Below are positions 35,301 to 41,218 of a stretch of DNA of 64,000 bases, in pieces (position 1 is the stretch's first letter; the number at the start of each line of letters is the position of its first letter). The position numbers and the translations under genes were made by a program. Source of the stretch: a virus; the IMG/VR virus record IMGVR_UViG_3300020448_000003, positions 1-64,000 of that record; one strand, given 5' to 3'. The notes under the pieces are model-generated. The model was not told the origin of the DNA, made no database searches, and saw only the letters and a list, made by a program, of their open reading frames with translations.

Positions 35301-38300
35301 ATCCTTCACCAGCAGAACCAATTTCGACTGATGTTATACCACCAAACTTAATTTTACTTTCTGACTTATATGACCACGCAGATACACCGTTTACCCAAGC
35401 ACCAATCGGACCGAATGATGTATCATCACGTTTTGATACAGTTTCTATGATACGTGGTATACGTACAAGTTTACGTTGGTTTCCTGGTAATAGTGCTGAT
35501 CCAACAAACGGACCTACCTCATAGTTTGGTATACCAGATGATGCGATGTAAGAATACTGTGAATTGAAGAATGTATTCTGTACGTTTGTTGTAAAGTCTT
35601 TGATAGCAACACTTATACCCTCTTCTGAAGATTTTCCTTTATTCAAGTCAACAGATAATAGAATATTACCTTGAGGAGAAGCATCAGATGGAGCTGGTAT
35701 ATTGTATTCAAATATAGTCTGACTGATACGTGATGTAACGGTGAATGTACCATTATACACAGTTGGGTTTGCACCATAGATCGTTACAGAGTCACCAACC
35801 AATAGACCGTGATTATTTGAACAAGTAACAGTAGCAGTCTGATTATTAAGACCACCTGGTACAATTCCAGTAACACTAATGAGTTTTTTAACGTTATACA
35901 ACCAAGAAGTAATTCTTTGGTCTATAGATGTAGATCCTAATGATGCAACATTTAGTTTGTCACCTGGTAAGTAATATGAACCAGTGTCATTCAATACCGT
36001 AGATTTTGCATCTGCAATACCTAAAACACGTAATTTGATCTCATTTGACGCACCCTGATTAACATATACGAAGATATCTGAGTAAATTGTTGTACCAGCA
36101 TCCCAATCTTCCACCACTCCGTTCTTAGAACGTGTACATTCTATGAACTGGTTGAGTGTTTTTTCCTTATATTGCACTACCTCTTGATCATTGATGCGGA
36201 TTGTACCGTTTCTTTCTGGCCAACCAATCGTAGAATCGACTGTAATAATCGATTCAGTTGTAGATAATGGTTCAACAAGCGTAGTTTTATACGGTATTGT
36301 AAACTGTCCTAATAGTGTTTCTTCAGATATTGCCAATTCATATACTGTACCTACACCAGTGTTGATGGCTATTACGTTTTCAATCAATGCTGACGCTGCT
36401 TGAACTGATGAATCAACAGGGTCAATATACTGCATAAGTTGAGAATCTTGTAGATCAGCAGCAGAACCAGATATCAAATCAGCACGAAGTACGGTGTCTA
36501 CGTTCCAAGTAGCCGCAGATGGTTTGATAACCTCATCTTTTGGATACGAAACATCAACATTTTCCGAGTACAGCATCTTGAAAAGATACTGAGTTGATAT
36601 CTTCGTACCTTTAGATGCGTAAAAATCACTAATAGTTTTTATTATCTGCGGAGCATTGACTGTTTCATAGTCGATCTCAGCGTTTGGTAGATATTGATTT
36701 ACATAACGATTGTATAATTCTTTAGCAAATAAAGTATCTAAGTTCTTAATTTCAGCAGATACATTATGTGAAGACTGTATAGTATCTGACTCTTTAGAGT
36801 ATACTTGATTTCCTTTTTGATCAAAACTGGTTACAGCAGAAACACCACGCTTACAATTAACAAAAGCAGATGGTTGATATCCACTTCCCTTACTATGAAT
36901 AGTAAAACCTGTAATTTCTCCAAAACCAACATCACAAGATGCTTCTGGAGCAGGAGGAGCAGCAATATAGACTTGAGGAGGTTCAGTATCTGAATATCCA
37001 GATCCAAAACTGGTTATATTGATATCAGTGATCTCACCATTGAAGATGGTTGCAACAGCAGTAGCACCAGTTCCACCAATAGGTTGATCAGCAACATCTT
37101 TTCTATTATCAACGATATACACAGATGGAGCATCAGTATATCCCTTACCACCTGTTAATAGTTCAATATTAGTAACTCTACCACCAGTTACACTAACATC
37201 AAGAATTTGTGCACCCACAGGATCGATGACACGTGCCCTTGGAACGGTCATATAACCTTGACCACCTGATACTACAGTAACACCATTTACTTGACCGTCA
37301 GAGTCGATTGTAGCGACTACATTGGCAACAATAGCATTATCACCAGTAGGAGGATCCAAATAAATTAATGGAGGAGATGTATATCCTGAACCTTTAGCAG
37401 TAACAGTAAATGAATCTGCTTTGATGCTAGTATCGTTTAACAATGGAGAACTTACCTGTGCACCACCTGGATTGATAAATTTGATCGATGGAATACGATC
37501 ATATCCACTTCCTGAACTGTCAACTATAAGTTGTGATACACCTTCAAGTTCATCGTCAACGACTGCTCTAATTTGAGCAGTTTTACCTTCTGCATCAGCA
37601 GGAGGGTCTACAACAACTGTAGGAGGGTTATTTGCAGAGTAACCTTGTCCAGAAAATAGTAATCTAGTGTCCTTAATACCATTTACGAGTGCTTCCGCAG
37701 TTGCATTGCTTCCAGTTCCTAAAGTTGATGTAATACTGACTCTAGGAGAGAAACCTAACCTATATCCAGTACCACCATTTTTTACAAGGACTGCATTTAC
37801 CTCATTATCAACAATTTGTGATATAGCAGACGCACCAGAACCAAATTGAGGTGCAATTAACTCTACAGAACGTACAACTATCTCAGTTCCTTGTGCAATA
37901 TCTTCTTTAAATATTAACTTGTCTTCAAATATTGTATATTCTTCAAATGGTCGTTTTTCAACTCTATTGACAACTACAACTGTAGAAACAGTAGATAGAG
38001 GTGAATAACTGTTGCCAGCTTCAAAAAGATGGAACTCTTTACTATTACTTGCTGCTGTAATCGTATCTAGTGTCTTAACTGGTATACTTGTGTAACCAAT
38101 TAGGTATCTAACAGTATTAATAGCACCTGTAAGTTCTCCTGTAGGGGCAAGAGGAGGCGTTACAAGACGTAGTTTATCTCCTTCTACAAAATAGTCTATA
38201 TTAGGGAATTTGAACTCGTTATTGACGATTACAAGCAAATGTTGTGCACTTGAAGGTGAAACTGGATCTCCAAGTAACTTTAATTCAAATTCTGTCTTTA

Positions 38301-38727
38301 CTCCATCAAATTGGTTTGATATAGGTTCAAATTCTTGTATCTTTCTATCAAATTCCTGTTTATTAACACCTGGCGTAAAAATAATGTCTGGTGAGTGAGT
38401 TACACTCTCATAATATATGACTTCATTGTCAATTTGGATAGTTCCGTCTTTTTCTAAGAAATAATTGACATTTTCTGCTATAATTTCTTTCTGAGTAGGA
38501 TTAACTGCCTCTAAAACAGCAGATTTTGATGAAAGGAAGTTTGGATCAAACTCTCCAGACCCAATATCAGCATAACGCAAAATATTCCCAAGAATATCAT
38601 AGGGTTTACCTGATTTTTCTTGAGATTTGTAGTATTGCTCTAAAAAAGCAACAAACTGTGTGTTATCATCTTTTATAAACTCAGGAATCTGATCCTGAAT
38701 TCTATGTGAGACCGTTACTGCCTTCAT
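17302..38727 (-). CDS. Giant modular virion/baseplate protein (7141 aa) at the gp7 position
   Basis: This one uninterrupted frame takes a third of the window. It sits 12 bp after gp6 in the slot T4 uses for gp7, and the N-terminus (IPEFIKDDNTQFVAFLEQYY) resembles marine T4-like baseplate proteins. Modules in approximate order: GGxGY repeats at residues 290-610 and 1130-1310; a YHYH-like segment at 1430-1545 (DGNPIYGPYGY); a beta-propeller-like stretch at 1846-2190 (FYVCGHSS, GRVMIGGYTD); a LamG-like domain at 2245-2425; a ligand-free cupredoxin-like segment near 2870-2955; seven helical repeats between 3910 and 6210; a second LamG-like domain at 4350-4526 (FTIELWIKA, WTHIAVTRSTG); seven SYPR beta repeats at 5210-5940; a C-terminal Ig-like domain at 7027-7123. 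A module NGVxQxPG...FSExPxAG recurs several times. It probably forms baseplate plus long host-contact structures. Confidence 0.85.
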   Translation of the reverse strand: MKAVTVSHRIQDQIPEFIKDDNTQFVAFLEQYYKSQEKSGKPYDILGNILRYADIGSGEFDPNFLSSKSAVLEAVNPTQKEIIAENVNYFLEKDGTIQIDNEVIYYESVTHSPDIIFTPGVNKQEFDRKIQEFEPISNQFDGVKTEFELKLLGDPVSPSSAQHLLVIVNNEFKFPNIDYFVEGDKLRLVTPPLAPTGELTGAINTVRYLIGYTSIPVKTLDTITAASNSKEFHLFEAGNSYSPLSTVSTVVVVNRVEKRPFEEYTIFEDKLIFKEDIAQGTEIVVRSVELIAPQFGSGASAISQIVDNEVNAVLVKNGGTGYRLGFSPRVSITSTLGTGSNATAEALVNGIKDTRLLFSGQGYSANNPPTVVVDPPADAEGKTAQIRAVVDDELEGVSQLIVDSSGSGYDRIPSIKFINPGGAQVSSPLLNDTSIKADSFTVTAKGSGYTSPPLIYLDPPTGDNAIVANVVATIDSDGQVNGVTVVSGGQGYMTVPRARVIDPVGAQILDVSVTGGRVTNIELLTGGKGYTDAPSVYIVDNRKDVADQPIGGTGATAVATIFNGEITDINITSFGSGYSDTEPPQVYIAAPPAPEASCDVGFGEITGFTIHSKGSGYQPSAFVNCKRGVSAVTSFDQKGNQVYSKESDTIQSSHNVSAEIKNLDTLFAKELYNRYVNQYLPNAEIDYETVNAPQIIKTISDFYASKGTKISTQYLFKMLYSENVDVSYPKDEVIKPSAATWNVDTVLRADLISGSAADLQDSQLMQYIDPVDSSVQAASALIENVIAINTGVGTVYELAISEETLLGQFTIPYKTTLVEPLSTTESIITVDSTIGWPERNGTIRINDQEVVQYKEKTLNQFIECTRSKNGVVEDWDAGTTIYSDIFVYVNQGASNEIKLRVLGIADAKSTVLNDTGSYYLPGDKLNVASLGSTSIDQRITSWLYNVKKLISVTGIVPGGLNNQTATVTCSNNHGLLVGDSVTIYGANPTVYNGTFTVTSRISQTIFEYNIPAPSDASPQGNILLSVDLNKGKSSEEGISVAIKDFTTNVQNTFFNSQYSYIASSGIPNYEVGPFVGSALLPGNQRKLVRIPRIIETVSKRDDTSFGPIGAWVNGVSAWSYKSESKIKFGGITSVEIGSAGEGYDAANPPVIEITGGGGTGAAASVTVNGALSEIEVDTGGTGYTSSPLVSIVGGGGFGATATAVITNGVVSRVLVESPGQGYTSQPDVSISGGGGSGATATASVRGPIQSVAITSAGSSYTSSPTIKLNSGEGAVAQPIIINGRIVSIAIIAAGNGYTTAPEIIISGDGYGAVAKASIGSVGEDRGKVIGVSVVNRGIGYTTGSTTIRLEAVGSQGTFTANVFEWTRNLQQELGSNFDGARGYVFAGYNTQYGGEYAHVSDPKQLRYVLGDNVFKNQSTQQLQELSTGFLHSPILGWAFDGNPIYGPYGYIDATNQSSGVRRIRSSYRVKSILVFDTATNPNPVRVDGPLLSDYPAGSFIEDYEYAFQEGDLDQYNGRFCKTPEYPEGVYAYFISIDASDAGNPVFPYICGPQLYSQPDSWNYSQNAVQTNIPADVVRFRDPYENVDIDIDRQPNQDTDILVTEDGLELIFEIEDTNRDGVINNLEDTTPYTIAEEPVLQLFDYYPKVSTRSEVDIDIETTTKFEDAQIDGFVIENPGISYKVSDKLFFNNDDTQGFGASAKVSAVAGLSIQGYSSYMSGDMPYGRITTPTEHELRVGDEIIVQESPILDSTNKTFKVKVIPGVENVTITQTGLGYSDDIPPTYELISSQGQDFQLTLNRTEAGAVNSANIVNSGSGYSPTNPPQIRVSHPQRFKKASYFLAFLKEQSGIVSINDIQVADDRTFYVCGHSSVPNGDTSGMLAKFNSDGRLLWKRALVPSLPASGTKNLSFKSLYVENSNPHNIYVIGELSPNTTSIVYNPDIVVIKYQSGFDNANNPDGIVQWQRDIAGISGTTRRDYATSIHLDQLGRVMIGGYTDSNSLSPDDMWVALLDLDGSVMEKRKIASASGNEHLHQLLWKANDTFLFCGISDPAGSSDIILGETFYDGVTIEVQWSKIITNSSYKFTDPTMSIDEYGSVYVTATAVNTDGKNYGVLYTKFDNDVYTSTVVSKMFVPTGTYASCKNGGVKFDVFGNIDLSCNVERDFNNVESVTSKISWNTGNIINSASVSETNGIGYAATVVSSDNSGDTIVAGNKVESVQLAILNWDTADNLLEDTYNDTLATGSNKAWYATGNAVIDQTKKYAGTSAVKLDAPNSLALLYGADVATSWTVEGFWALGSTQYAANNTTPHFYTVTDNVANEVKVGLDASSGANAGKVFLVLGGSTIYSTATTYLTPFNAEAFVHVALSKERVGVGNYVYRVYVNGVEAINNTSTTADVNLKDVTIGPKGTPSSSDSWIGWIDNVAVSQSATRTEAYTPALVTGTNTTTQAFIYKLDKDKTKLGSFTLNNVETGHTLTTASNSNYTFNTQSTTVSPWTIGPAGIQILDYGDVVANHVPGSLVFTSTDETFASRTATIPTPGGKKLLLTTTVIPKFYFRDARYSSIDLVKTLTFNQNATFTKGSTLQQYSVIGGADVVSAYGVIVDTGANFVKIGKIIGTFDNTKLLKSTVNDVNELSQSFVEESTYPQWVTNTPYTTGDIVYNDKKWYTASSTATSGTIAPVHTGGTTTDGNVNWAYTSASGIFIIDLANTSYSGGTLNQFASWKPFSASDYTIKIEEIYADSSFIKGDTIDADAVNLTFSVDATGKVATFGGLLGVKKISIAATLSKDVIPTGSLANTDIVYCSATSRHNFEVNDIIFTENFSSNEYNGSFFIKEVFTSRDFTYNLRSTAVQDPTFSGSGSSVSNVNIYAKHPKFLFVRGHQYIFDLDDNSNLGYYLSFSKDNQFKLEYPFINIIREGTPGFTDDDSPTPLVKFIINEDVTNISYYFDPSRTLPSNSPVGEGSFIDVIPSPYAGTFTVTGTSNAGKTFDFALLNEPEKTTAAVGDDEFGLPRSSYSTTSPKAIGPIASIKLVNPGGFYQKLPIVSDISSNREIEKVRITNGGTEYVNGIYYNVPIGGDGEGATCNITVTDDGDFEGVITAVELTSAGKGYTTASIDIDAIPGILGPLLAGSGGILDVVIPSEGSGASVFLQGRSIGKIKKLKNNEFGFGYSHDYTLKPEITFPVNLQLFNTALLAQIKITDPGSGYTSTPAVVIEGGGGQGAAADAIVKNNRLSEIIIKDPGSGYSSEPSVTLKSEFNYVVNVDLGYLQFNFPHGITNGAQVQLRAEDLGSTIGILPKPSSAGLVSLSSTQTYYAIAGEANGLESDQLRISLTQLDAESGSYITFLTQGEGRQVLLTEVFGGQATAIVETSRFLEGELVYQGSSLELASATGYVSTNEGWQIGPRILKLENYDGVWLAGERVTGQVSRASGLIDNLSIARGTLEIASLTTTPGQFIDDVGKPSEIVQKIQDSYFYQNFSYVIKSQTPINQWRKPVLETNHPVGFNLFGELAITGGKDISGRKVVSDLVKEVNINSFTNINQITSFANAQPIYTEFNNTEVLFRQKRLTNSEEILTSIVKKVDNISDQFDGIKTQFPLNVEGSSVTATEDQMFILLNGVAQSPGTSFSTTGPSIVFSEAPKAPSRIKFRSIQFSQLVITRMTFSTIGGIFPLLGNTVRSLQNEGTAVVIDSGVDYIDVISVVGSFQINDNVLASSTGFNAVLSAKTNLTSKTIYEQGERITNLSGKFAIIEENNLLDGVISDDLVVSRTSGTAAYETGEFEIKFNDIIYSARSKIAATVISISPYQDAVSNQIIDTVDLSPSSTFFGLVFQRVPSITYPNVILDNISETVINPTELYTDAANNQDFLDFENVRNQEIRYDNLTGTDFAAGTDIRLKKLYFTNSSMRIQPDTRAFNAAEALEKNAEFIAEEAVGLMLAFYPSFTIPTGNQNCIDDIVDVLNMIAWQVKFDGNSEVWDIANTYVQGNSIYHVDGQVAQTVYAMEKARDLALKCINMEIIVPAHTTKQQWRDTTVTPEYVVTDNSHGDARTLLLANKWYIAHESLHYAKLQNPGYTVSGGDEHCLSDIVDVIEALGYNTAHGGNDFIWEATDRILHYGVTSGDRNTIVNAFTKAKTMAVQIIQNNAVAKVDTSHGWVQFIDNTITNDPGNCAAVQSTITTLMDILINALGTTASPGTREAFQAAVTQTAPQADYSQGRLSYPVGDNACVNQTSAVTNFFRIITDTLQDPTGADKTTYQWSIFNLQRVEPAYAFQDAETIKCVKHSYKNKSTGGFFVFGDTVKGITSGNTASVIGSNGGSKWIYSKDPSGAFTVGEYITNSLLTNVGVTVDNLDYAVGTGSLDFNGSAHLTHPATEKLALGDGSVAAGDFTIELWIKATSVSGVQMLLDFRSSTSDTGAFYLLLNNNQIRWNVGNTDRITSTGVVANTWTHIAVTRSTGVTRLFVGGTLAGSYTDNTNYGNLPIKIGANASNSTGFTGHMENFMVKKGIAEYTASFIPSAVYDSSDLNLSFGFDGEAPIPIIKGEIYATFQQTITSTASADSIELWRSEIMTEEVDLSRQVERDCADIIETNKFWIAEEAVGRMKAKYPDFVIPGDTGTSTQGTDKCLRDTYEYIIPAIYKDLRYGGNYNSIIIGRGYLANQQGELAHVNEELLQSMYVWREVAKLCIDVITKDQADLTGEYTTRIRVPNYFSATPGSNITTYIMSLMDDLLDVLGPTGHRFRDGADLLYFNRKCIADEVVYWLEERYTVTINNVDVNQLYIPGGSPGREKCVRDIRDHIIPAIATDLITGGNSNAQGIIDSYLNSAGFIGDVEHELLPMLEAIGYAKWLMEKALQNLLISRNENIANLPAGSTNADTIDDFFQFQYTDLPAFRKAYDAAVNYDLTGNVITESTFNPPDPKIYTGSHRALDAADLINANKRTIAEEAVDLTVKQSAFKHYNFRVPGGKVHCEDDIVDILDGVIHDLRFSVNEKVYEASELYLNSDMGLKHVTDQADETIYAMRMARDMAILAIQNKLGFNPYESEYETGGALGGGGGGIESRPDYDYNAGGGFATSTEAGNKYYDASNEIKNNLRFIATTAVGRGLAQYSSLTFGGYGYQSCVDDVIDVLEAVTFNLAHGGNNIVWYASDFYITISNAVQHINSQAAQVKYIFEQARDIAIQVMRQQLVTVNGYTEGYAVYDNTITIDNNGATTGQLTPTDAAYTPTNGNLVITKAGHNLQVGDSITLDPNSLVFNCTFDGNQSNKSYPRPWDPASGATLPITARTNDTFTVNVGTTSNGTHDVSFAIYEEDTGNLFLDIGNHNLTPGRHIRMPDNAVSFLCPYGNGVHTYVSGVNNAIVASTGGSHTAGSGTTYDPITGNLVLNIGSNTLTAPTTHTASNVAYNPTSGVMTITVTSHPFSNGDQILIADNSLSFTCGEDSNATNHYYPRPSDPASGKWLTISNVSGDNFDVQVLENTPSTNQTTHSFVWAKTNGISYATSTVTIADGAVTFTCDADNHGSNHSYPRSTDPVSGTNVAVQARSGSTITVNVGVSTGSNSTKSYPRSTDYASGKSLEVLEVGDSTFTATNATYNPTTGIMVITSVAHGFNNGDQVMFDTNSLNFTCSMDNYGSVHSYPRLTDPAHNIYLPVQNKTNDTFEVNVGTSPTQLYSPSNVVYNPTTGDMVITIGSHSLVAGAHVKLSDNAFTFTCLEDNNATTHSYPRTTTTTHTSTDATYNPTTGIMTLRVPQHGFVNGDQIKIADNSLIFKCAADDYSTNHSYPRSTDPASGSWLEISNITTNTFDVQVLLSTEIPSTNTTTHAYQSSTASNITWKKDRAYDVPLTVKSATDTTITVNVLASGRTPSTNTTTHTFISAAANSVSVGGNYTHQFVSAKEHGIRFRNGRIKVNVNPSPTIYQYPHTFISAITGAVEYGGNYTHTFVSASSNAVNWVQGGGGASRCSNQASAITTLMNITVNLFDSSNTSNPRSYLDNITRTLPGEWPLTGERASVRDTTITYDTAGNGECAVVASSINTLFSIPIGVIQTAAAGNGSYLVNQSITKTVTPVGYQSGNTLLSGGGICYNVTSAAATLADLIEDTLGGAPEMYRQAAKLLMFNNEYIDKEAYYKSVNNYSGYSAEIEFGTNIRKAMIYDIITGGNIATIQLVNSWFDSNGNFVAYPGVFRTYLIYHAEAVKEYMVNTVEQDCLNPGPNNSEIPYTNRELRPTATAVHKIHQLFHLVMVGLERSSLPTVYLTESIDVGVAVNTDGSIDSVGHKFEAYDVVNYIVLGTAVTELDRAQYYIHPNTTTNKIYLTEYIDGDVITSLTPGTPGQIHTFSVGVNNGIHRVETTYGTRDIPTPIQGGINTADIFFGGTSGAYAEVIRIQDNLAQVLYKVEYVPVTHTSGSVKFENGEQIVKVGATGNTGTVLATDNSTYIKVIMSGGTFANSDNLEGITSGATATASASPHKRILVNFKQGEFIATDIIYSKQDSGKANALIVRNNDGSLLDNQSGRVTYDVSTVVGSFEPGDVIYGSVTDQIIEIEGFNQLPNFGEYLHTTTITRFTYSALITDTGVTDTFQVGDTLQLQNAGQSVGHTFVVTEHDADNNHVYLANETGRFSAIGDDLTVVAGDAAYTLSKIPAGSNFPSVYTQGIAAVTITNTSAYGRIEKIEQIGIRAIIHLGDTSGTFVKNAQIIGDYGFRGACSVAKTLRGRVRRFFRGFDGVQKNFKLTQENGTAYFPDPAGHMMIFVNGILQPPGGNNAFTAFSDNIQFTEAPAAGSSFHGVYVGKLRQLDDISFDFDSLRNSFNLKLNGVFYSLTLTDGVQSNTILPENNIICQLNGVIQEPGIGFELVGSRIIFSEVPRAGSTFVAFSYVGSDVDVIAATVVPPIESGDNLFIEGEEFEREVALIESSNSLITFEYTGSVRGRNADALATIEKGRITEAILTNSGDGYTTRPNVDVISSSGFGGKIKALVGLARIDVKNAGQGYVQPTVTVSTTVADDFLGPTGEGVNGGIDIYDPNYIPTGESQAQGEVLITVASQPVNVTVNQGQTASFTVVATTTPSGNTINYQWQKKDYGTDTWINIDGATSSVYTTPVTTQGDGGDEFRVGLTSTGATPTLSNAATLTINIGATTVDNFTPDQIFDDN
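20100..26990 (-). repeat. Seven-copy helical repeat family inside the giant gene
   Basis: Diverged copies of about 95-115 residues lie at roughly 26990-26680, 26595-26310, 24990-24660, 24510-24160, 23945-23640, 23480-23170 and 20415-20100. The consensus is LI..NK.fIAEEAV (helix), a short loop with IPGG or TGG, CxxDIxDVixAi..DL..GGN (helix), ...Y, then H...Q......a...Ai..i (helix). Between copies there are shorter helices that begin with a conserved Cys: CSNQASAITTLMN, CAVVASSINTLFS, CAAVQSTITTLMD. Helical segments are unusual in an otherwise beta-rich fibre protein. The boundaries are estimates. Confidence 0.7.
20900..23100 (-). repeat. Seven-copy SYPR beta-repeat array inside the giant gene
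   Basis: The unit is about 70-95 residues: YNPTTGxMxI, xHxxxxGDQIxIADNSLxFTC, then NHSYPRSTDPASG, then LxIxNxTxxTFxVxV. The SYPR-type core is visible seven times, near 22940, 22393, 22155, 22050, 21835, 21575 and 21400, read downstream along the minus strand. Some units are shortened or fused. The array is flanked by shorter THTFVSA strands near 21280-20950. The conserved Cys and His in each unit are notable but the fold is not recognised. Confidence 0.75.
34800..37860 (-). repeat. GGxGY / GGGGxGA tandem beta modules in the N-terminal part of the giant gene
   Basis: Units of 35-40 residues of the form V.SGGxGYTSxPxVxIxGGGGxGAxAxAxV lie in two clusters, 37860-36900 and 35330-34800. In the second cluster four units follow almost without spacers. 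The same module occurs in the 622-residue protein, in gp8 and in the 1136-residue protein. Confidence 0.75.
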
Positions 38728-38739
38728 CTACCTTATTAC

Positions 38740-40809
38740 CTAGAAGCAAGAGTTAAACTCTGGGAGTTCGTATACTGTAGTTGGATAATCAATGATATTT
38801 ATCGGTGTTCCATCGAAGTTAATTGCAGTAAAGTCGAATGGATCAAAAGTAGGAACGTTTGTTCCGTCTATAGTGTAATCGATAGTTTGTACTGTAGGAT
38901 TGAAAATGGTTGGATCCAAACCAGTTCCAATATTGATATTTCCAGAAGCAGGAATGATAGTAACTGGTATTCTAGTAGTACCATCAGGGGTGCTTGCAAC
39001 GTCAACAGGTCCTACACATACCTGTCCAGTTTTATAATCGACAGTTCCGACATTTTTCATCAATGTGACTTCAGTTTCATCAACTTTAGTCACCATAATA
39101 AGTTTTCCGTAACCATCGTCACGAATATTTACTGGAAGTAGTGCAGATGTATCATTTTGTATCAAAGATGCTGATGAAATTTGACTTGCATTGACACCAC
39201 CCGCTATCGCTAATAATGCTTCTGTATAACCAGTAGCATAGAATGTACCTGTCTTTACAGTAGAATATCTAGGAGTACAAGTGCCACTAGGATCACTACC
39301 ACCAGACAAATCATTAGGATTTGCAATTTCATTATTGAAATTGACACATTTGGAGAACATTGATCCAAATGTAAATCCTTCTATGTTCATACCAAGTGAC
39401 ATATGTGTCACGTTACCACTGATCGAAGGATCAGAGGAATCTATCATCGATTGATACGCAGATTGGTCAATACGTCCGTTAAACCTTGTTGATTCCGCTT
39501 GACTATTGTATTGATCGATAGACCCCAAAACTCTAGACGCAACTTCATTATTAGATAATGCAGTTTTATTACCATCAAAGAACGCCCAAGTTTTAGGTCT
39601 AATGTAGAGTGTAATGGGATCGACAATAACAGGTTCGATTGCTGCAATGGAATATTTAAGTAAATCAGTCTTGATTCTTTTTTTCGTTGTTGTGTTAAGT
39701 AATGCTCCACTTTGTGTACGAATTGATATGTATACTTTACCATAAACAGGTGGTTGTAACCTCTCTCCACCATATACAGTAACAGATCTAGCAGCAGGGT
39801 AGACTTTTTTAGTAATGTATTCGTAGTCTGACTCTGTAACTGCTCTGTTTTGACTGTTAAATGCCCTTGGAGCATTGAATTTAATACTCAAGGTAGATTC
39901 TATGTCCTCACCATCTTGAGCACCGTCTACAGTCACTAAAGATATGTTTGCTGCTGGTACAAATCTTTGCTCAGAGTCTTGAACTTTACCTATAAATGTA
40001 AATTTCTTACAACCATTAGCAGCAGTACCTTCAGTTTTAACATACTCTAGTTTAATAACCTCACCAGATATTAGTTGACGACAGATAACACCATCACCAA
40101 ATACAACACTATAACGCATATCATCTCCTTCCTCAAGGAAAAATCCACGAGTTGTACCATCAACATCCACAATGTTCTGTACAAGGTTGTATGTGTCAAT
40201 CTCTTCTGACTGTGTATTGGGTGAAATTGATACTTTTAATAGATCAGTGTCAACTTGATCAGCAGGAATTAGATAACTTCTCTTTTTAACGTCATCAACA
40301 ATGTATTGATATGAGATTAAGTTACCTTGATATATCACAACTTTGCTAAAAGTAGCAACACCTGTAGACTGATCTACAGTTGCAACCAAATCAGATGGTA
40401 ATGTAAATGTATATCCTGCACCATTAGTACTAGAAATGAATACATCACCCTTTTTCAAGGTTACAGATGAAGGATATGTTGTCCCAGAACCAACAGTACC
40501 AGTTTGAACACTAAATGCAATACACGCTTTTGGTGCTTTTATTGATCTTGGCGTATAATTTAACTGTTTTGCTATCTTAACTACGTTATCTCTTATTGTT
40601 GCTGACTCTAAAAACGCCTCATTCATTGCCATATTAGCATTGAAAGACGCATAGTATGTGTTATATGATAAAACGTCGAGTAAGTATGATGCAGCTGAGC
40701 CATCAAAATCGTAGTCTGTAAACTCATCTCTTGTACGCAGGTACGATCTTATAGACTCACGGATCTCTGTAAAGTCTAATGATGTTAAATTTGACGGAAT
40801 TGCTGCCAT
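38740..40809 (-). CDS. gp6: Baseplate wedge subunit gp6 (689 aa)
   Basis: The N-terminus (DFTEIRESIRSYLRTRDEFT, then YDFDGSAASYLLDVLSYNTY, then NEAFLESATIRDNVVKIAKQ) is diagnostic for T4 gp6 and the wider Baseplate_J group. The length, 689, is close to T4 gp6 (660). gp6 forms the inner ring of the T4 baseplate and bridges the wedges. The middle has FNAPRAFNSQNRAVTESDYE, also a family hallmark. It starts 1 bp after gp25, and the giant gene follows 12 bp downstream, so gp25-gp6-giant are one operon in T4-like order. Confidence 0.95.
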   Translation of the reverse strand: MAAIPSNLTSLDFTEIRESIRSYLRTRDEFTDYDFDGSAASYLLDVLSYNTYYASFNANMAMNEAFLESATIRDNVVKIAKQLNYTPRSIKAPKACIAFSVQTGTVGSGTTYPSSVTLKKGDVFISSTNGAGYTFTLPSDLVATVDQSTGVATFSKVVIYQGNLISYQYIVDDVKKRSYLIPADQVDTDLLKVSISPNTQSEEIDTYNLVQNIVDVDGTTRGFFLEEGDDMRYSVVFGDGVICRQLISGEVIKLEYVKTEGTAANGCKKFTFIGKVQDSEQRFVPAANISLVTVDGAQDGEDIESTLSIKFNAPRAFNSQNRAVTESDYEYITKKVYPAARSVTVYGGERLQPPVYGKVYISIRTQSGALLNTTTKKRIKTDLLKYSIAAIEPVIVDPITLYIRPKTWAFFDGNKTALSNNEVASRVLGSIDQYNSQAESTRFNGRIDQSAYQSMIDSSDPSISGNVTHMSLGMNIEGFTFGSMFSKCVNFNNEIANPNDLSGGSDPSGTCTPRYSTVKTGTFYATGYTEALLAIAGGVNASQISSASLIQNDTSALLPVNIRDDGYGKLIMVTKVDETEVTLMKNVGTVDYKTGQVCVGPVDVASTPDGTTRIPVTIIPASGNINIGTGLDPTIFNPTVQTIDYTIDGTNVPTFDPFDFTAINFDGTPINIIDYPTTVYELPEFNSCF

Positions 40810-40810
40810 T

Positions 40811-41218
40811 TTAAGTACGTTCCAATAGGAAATCTACAGTTTGAGTTATTCTCTCACCAATAATTACATACTCAACTTCAACTTCTAAATTATTATCATC
40901 ATCAATGTTAACATTTACCTGAGATACGGTAATGCGTGGTTCAAGTCTGCCAAGTGTATTGACAATTTCTTCTTTAAGTTCTTCTAGCATAAAAATGTCA
41001 AAGTTTTCAAATAACATTTGACGTAATCTAGATCCTTTTTCTGGTTGAAAGGGTCTCTCTCCAAACCCTGTCATAACAAGGTTTTTCATCGATTGTTTAA
41101 TAGCGTTTTCGTTTTTAACTACAGAGAAATCTTCAGTATTAGGATTTGCCTTCATAGACATACTGAAATCACGAAATTGACGTGATAAATTTCTTTCTGC
41201 TTTAAAACGATATGCCAT
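40811..41218 (-). CDS. gp25: Baseplate wedge subunit gp25 (135 aa)
   Basis: The product is 135 residues (T4 gp25 is 132). The motif KNLVMTGFGERPFQPEKGSR is characteristic of the GPW/gp25 family, followed by LRQMLFENFD and the EEIVNTLGRLEPRI helix. The protein forms part of the wedge core contacting gp6 and the sheath in T4. Its ATG overlaps the stop of the 37-residue ORF upstream, and gp6 follows after 1 bp. Confidence 0.95.
   Translation of the reverse strand: MAYRFKAERNLSRQFRDFSMSMKANPNTEDFSVVKNENAIKQSMKNLVMTGFGERPFQPEKGSRLRQMLFENFDIFMLEELKEEIVNTLGRLEPRITVSQVNVNIDDDNNLEVEVEYVIIGERITQTVDFLLERT

Noticed and set aside
34800-37860. Repeats in the giant gene considered as a CRISPR or other DNA repeat array
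   Set aside because: The repeats are conserved in protein, not as identical DNA, are in frame, and lack uniform spacers.
39444-39875. A 143-residue minus-strand ORF in another frame within gp6
   Set aside because: gp6 is unmistakable over this span; the alternative frame is Leu/His/Gln-rich noise.
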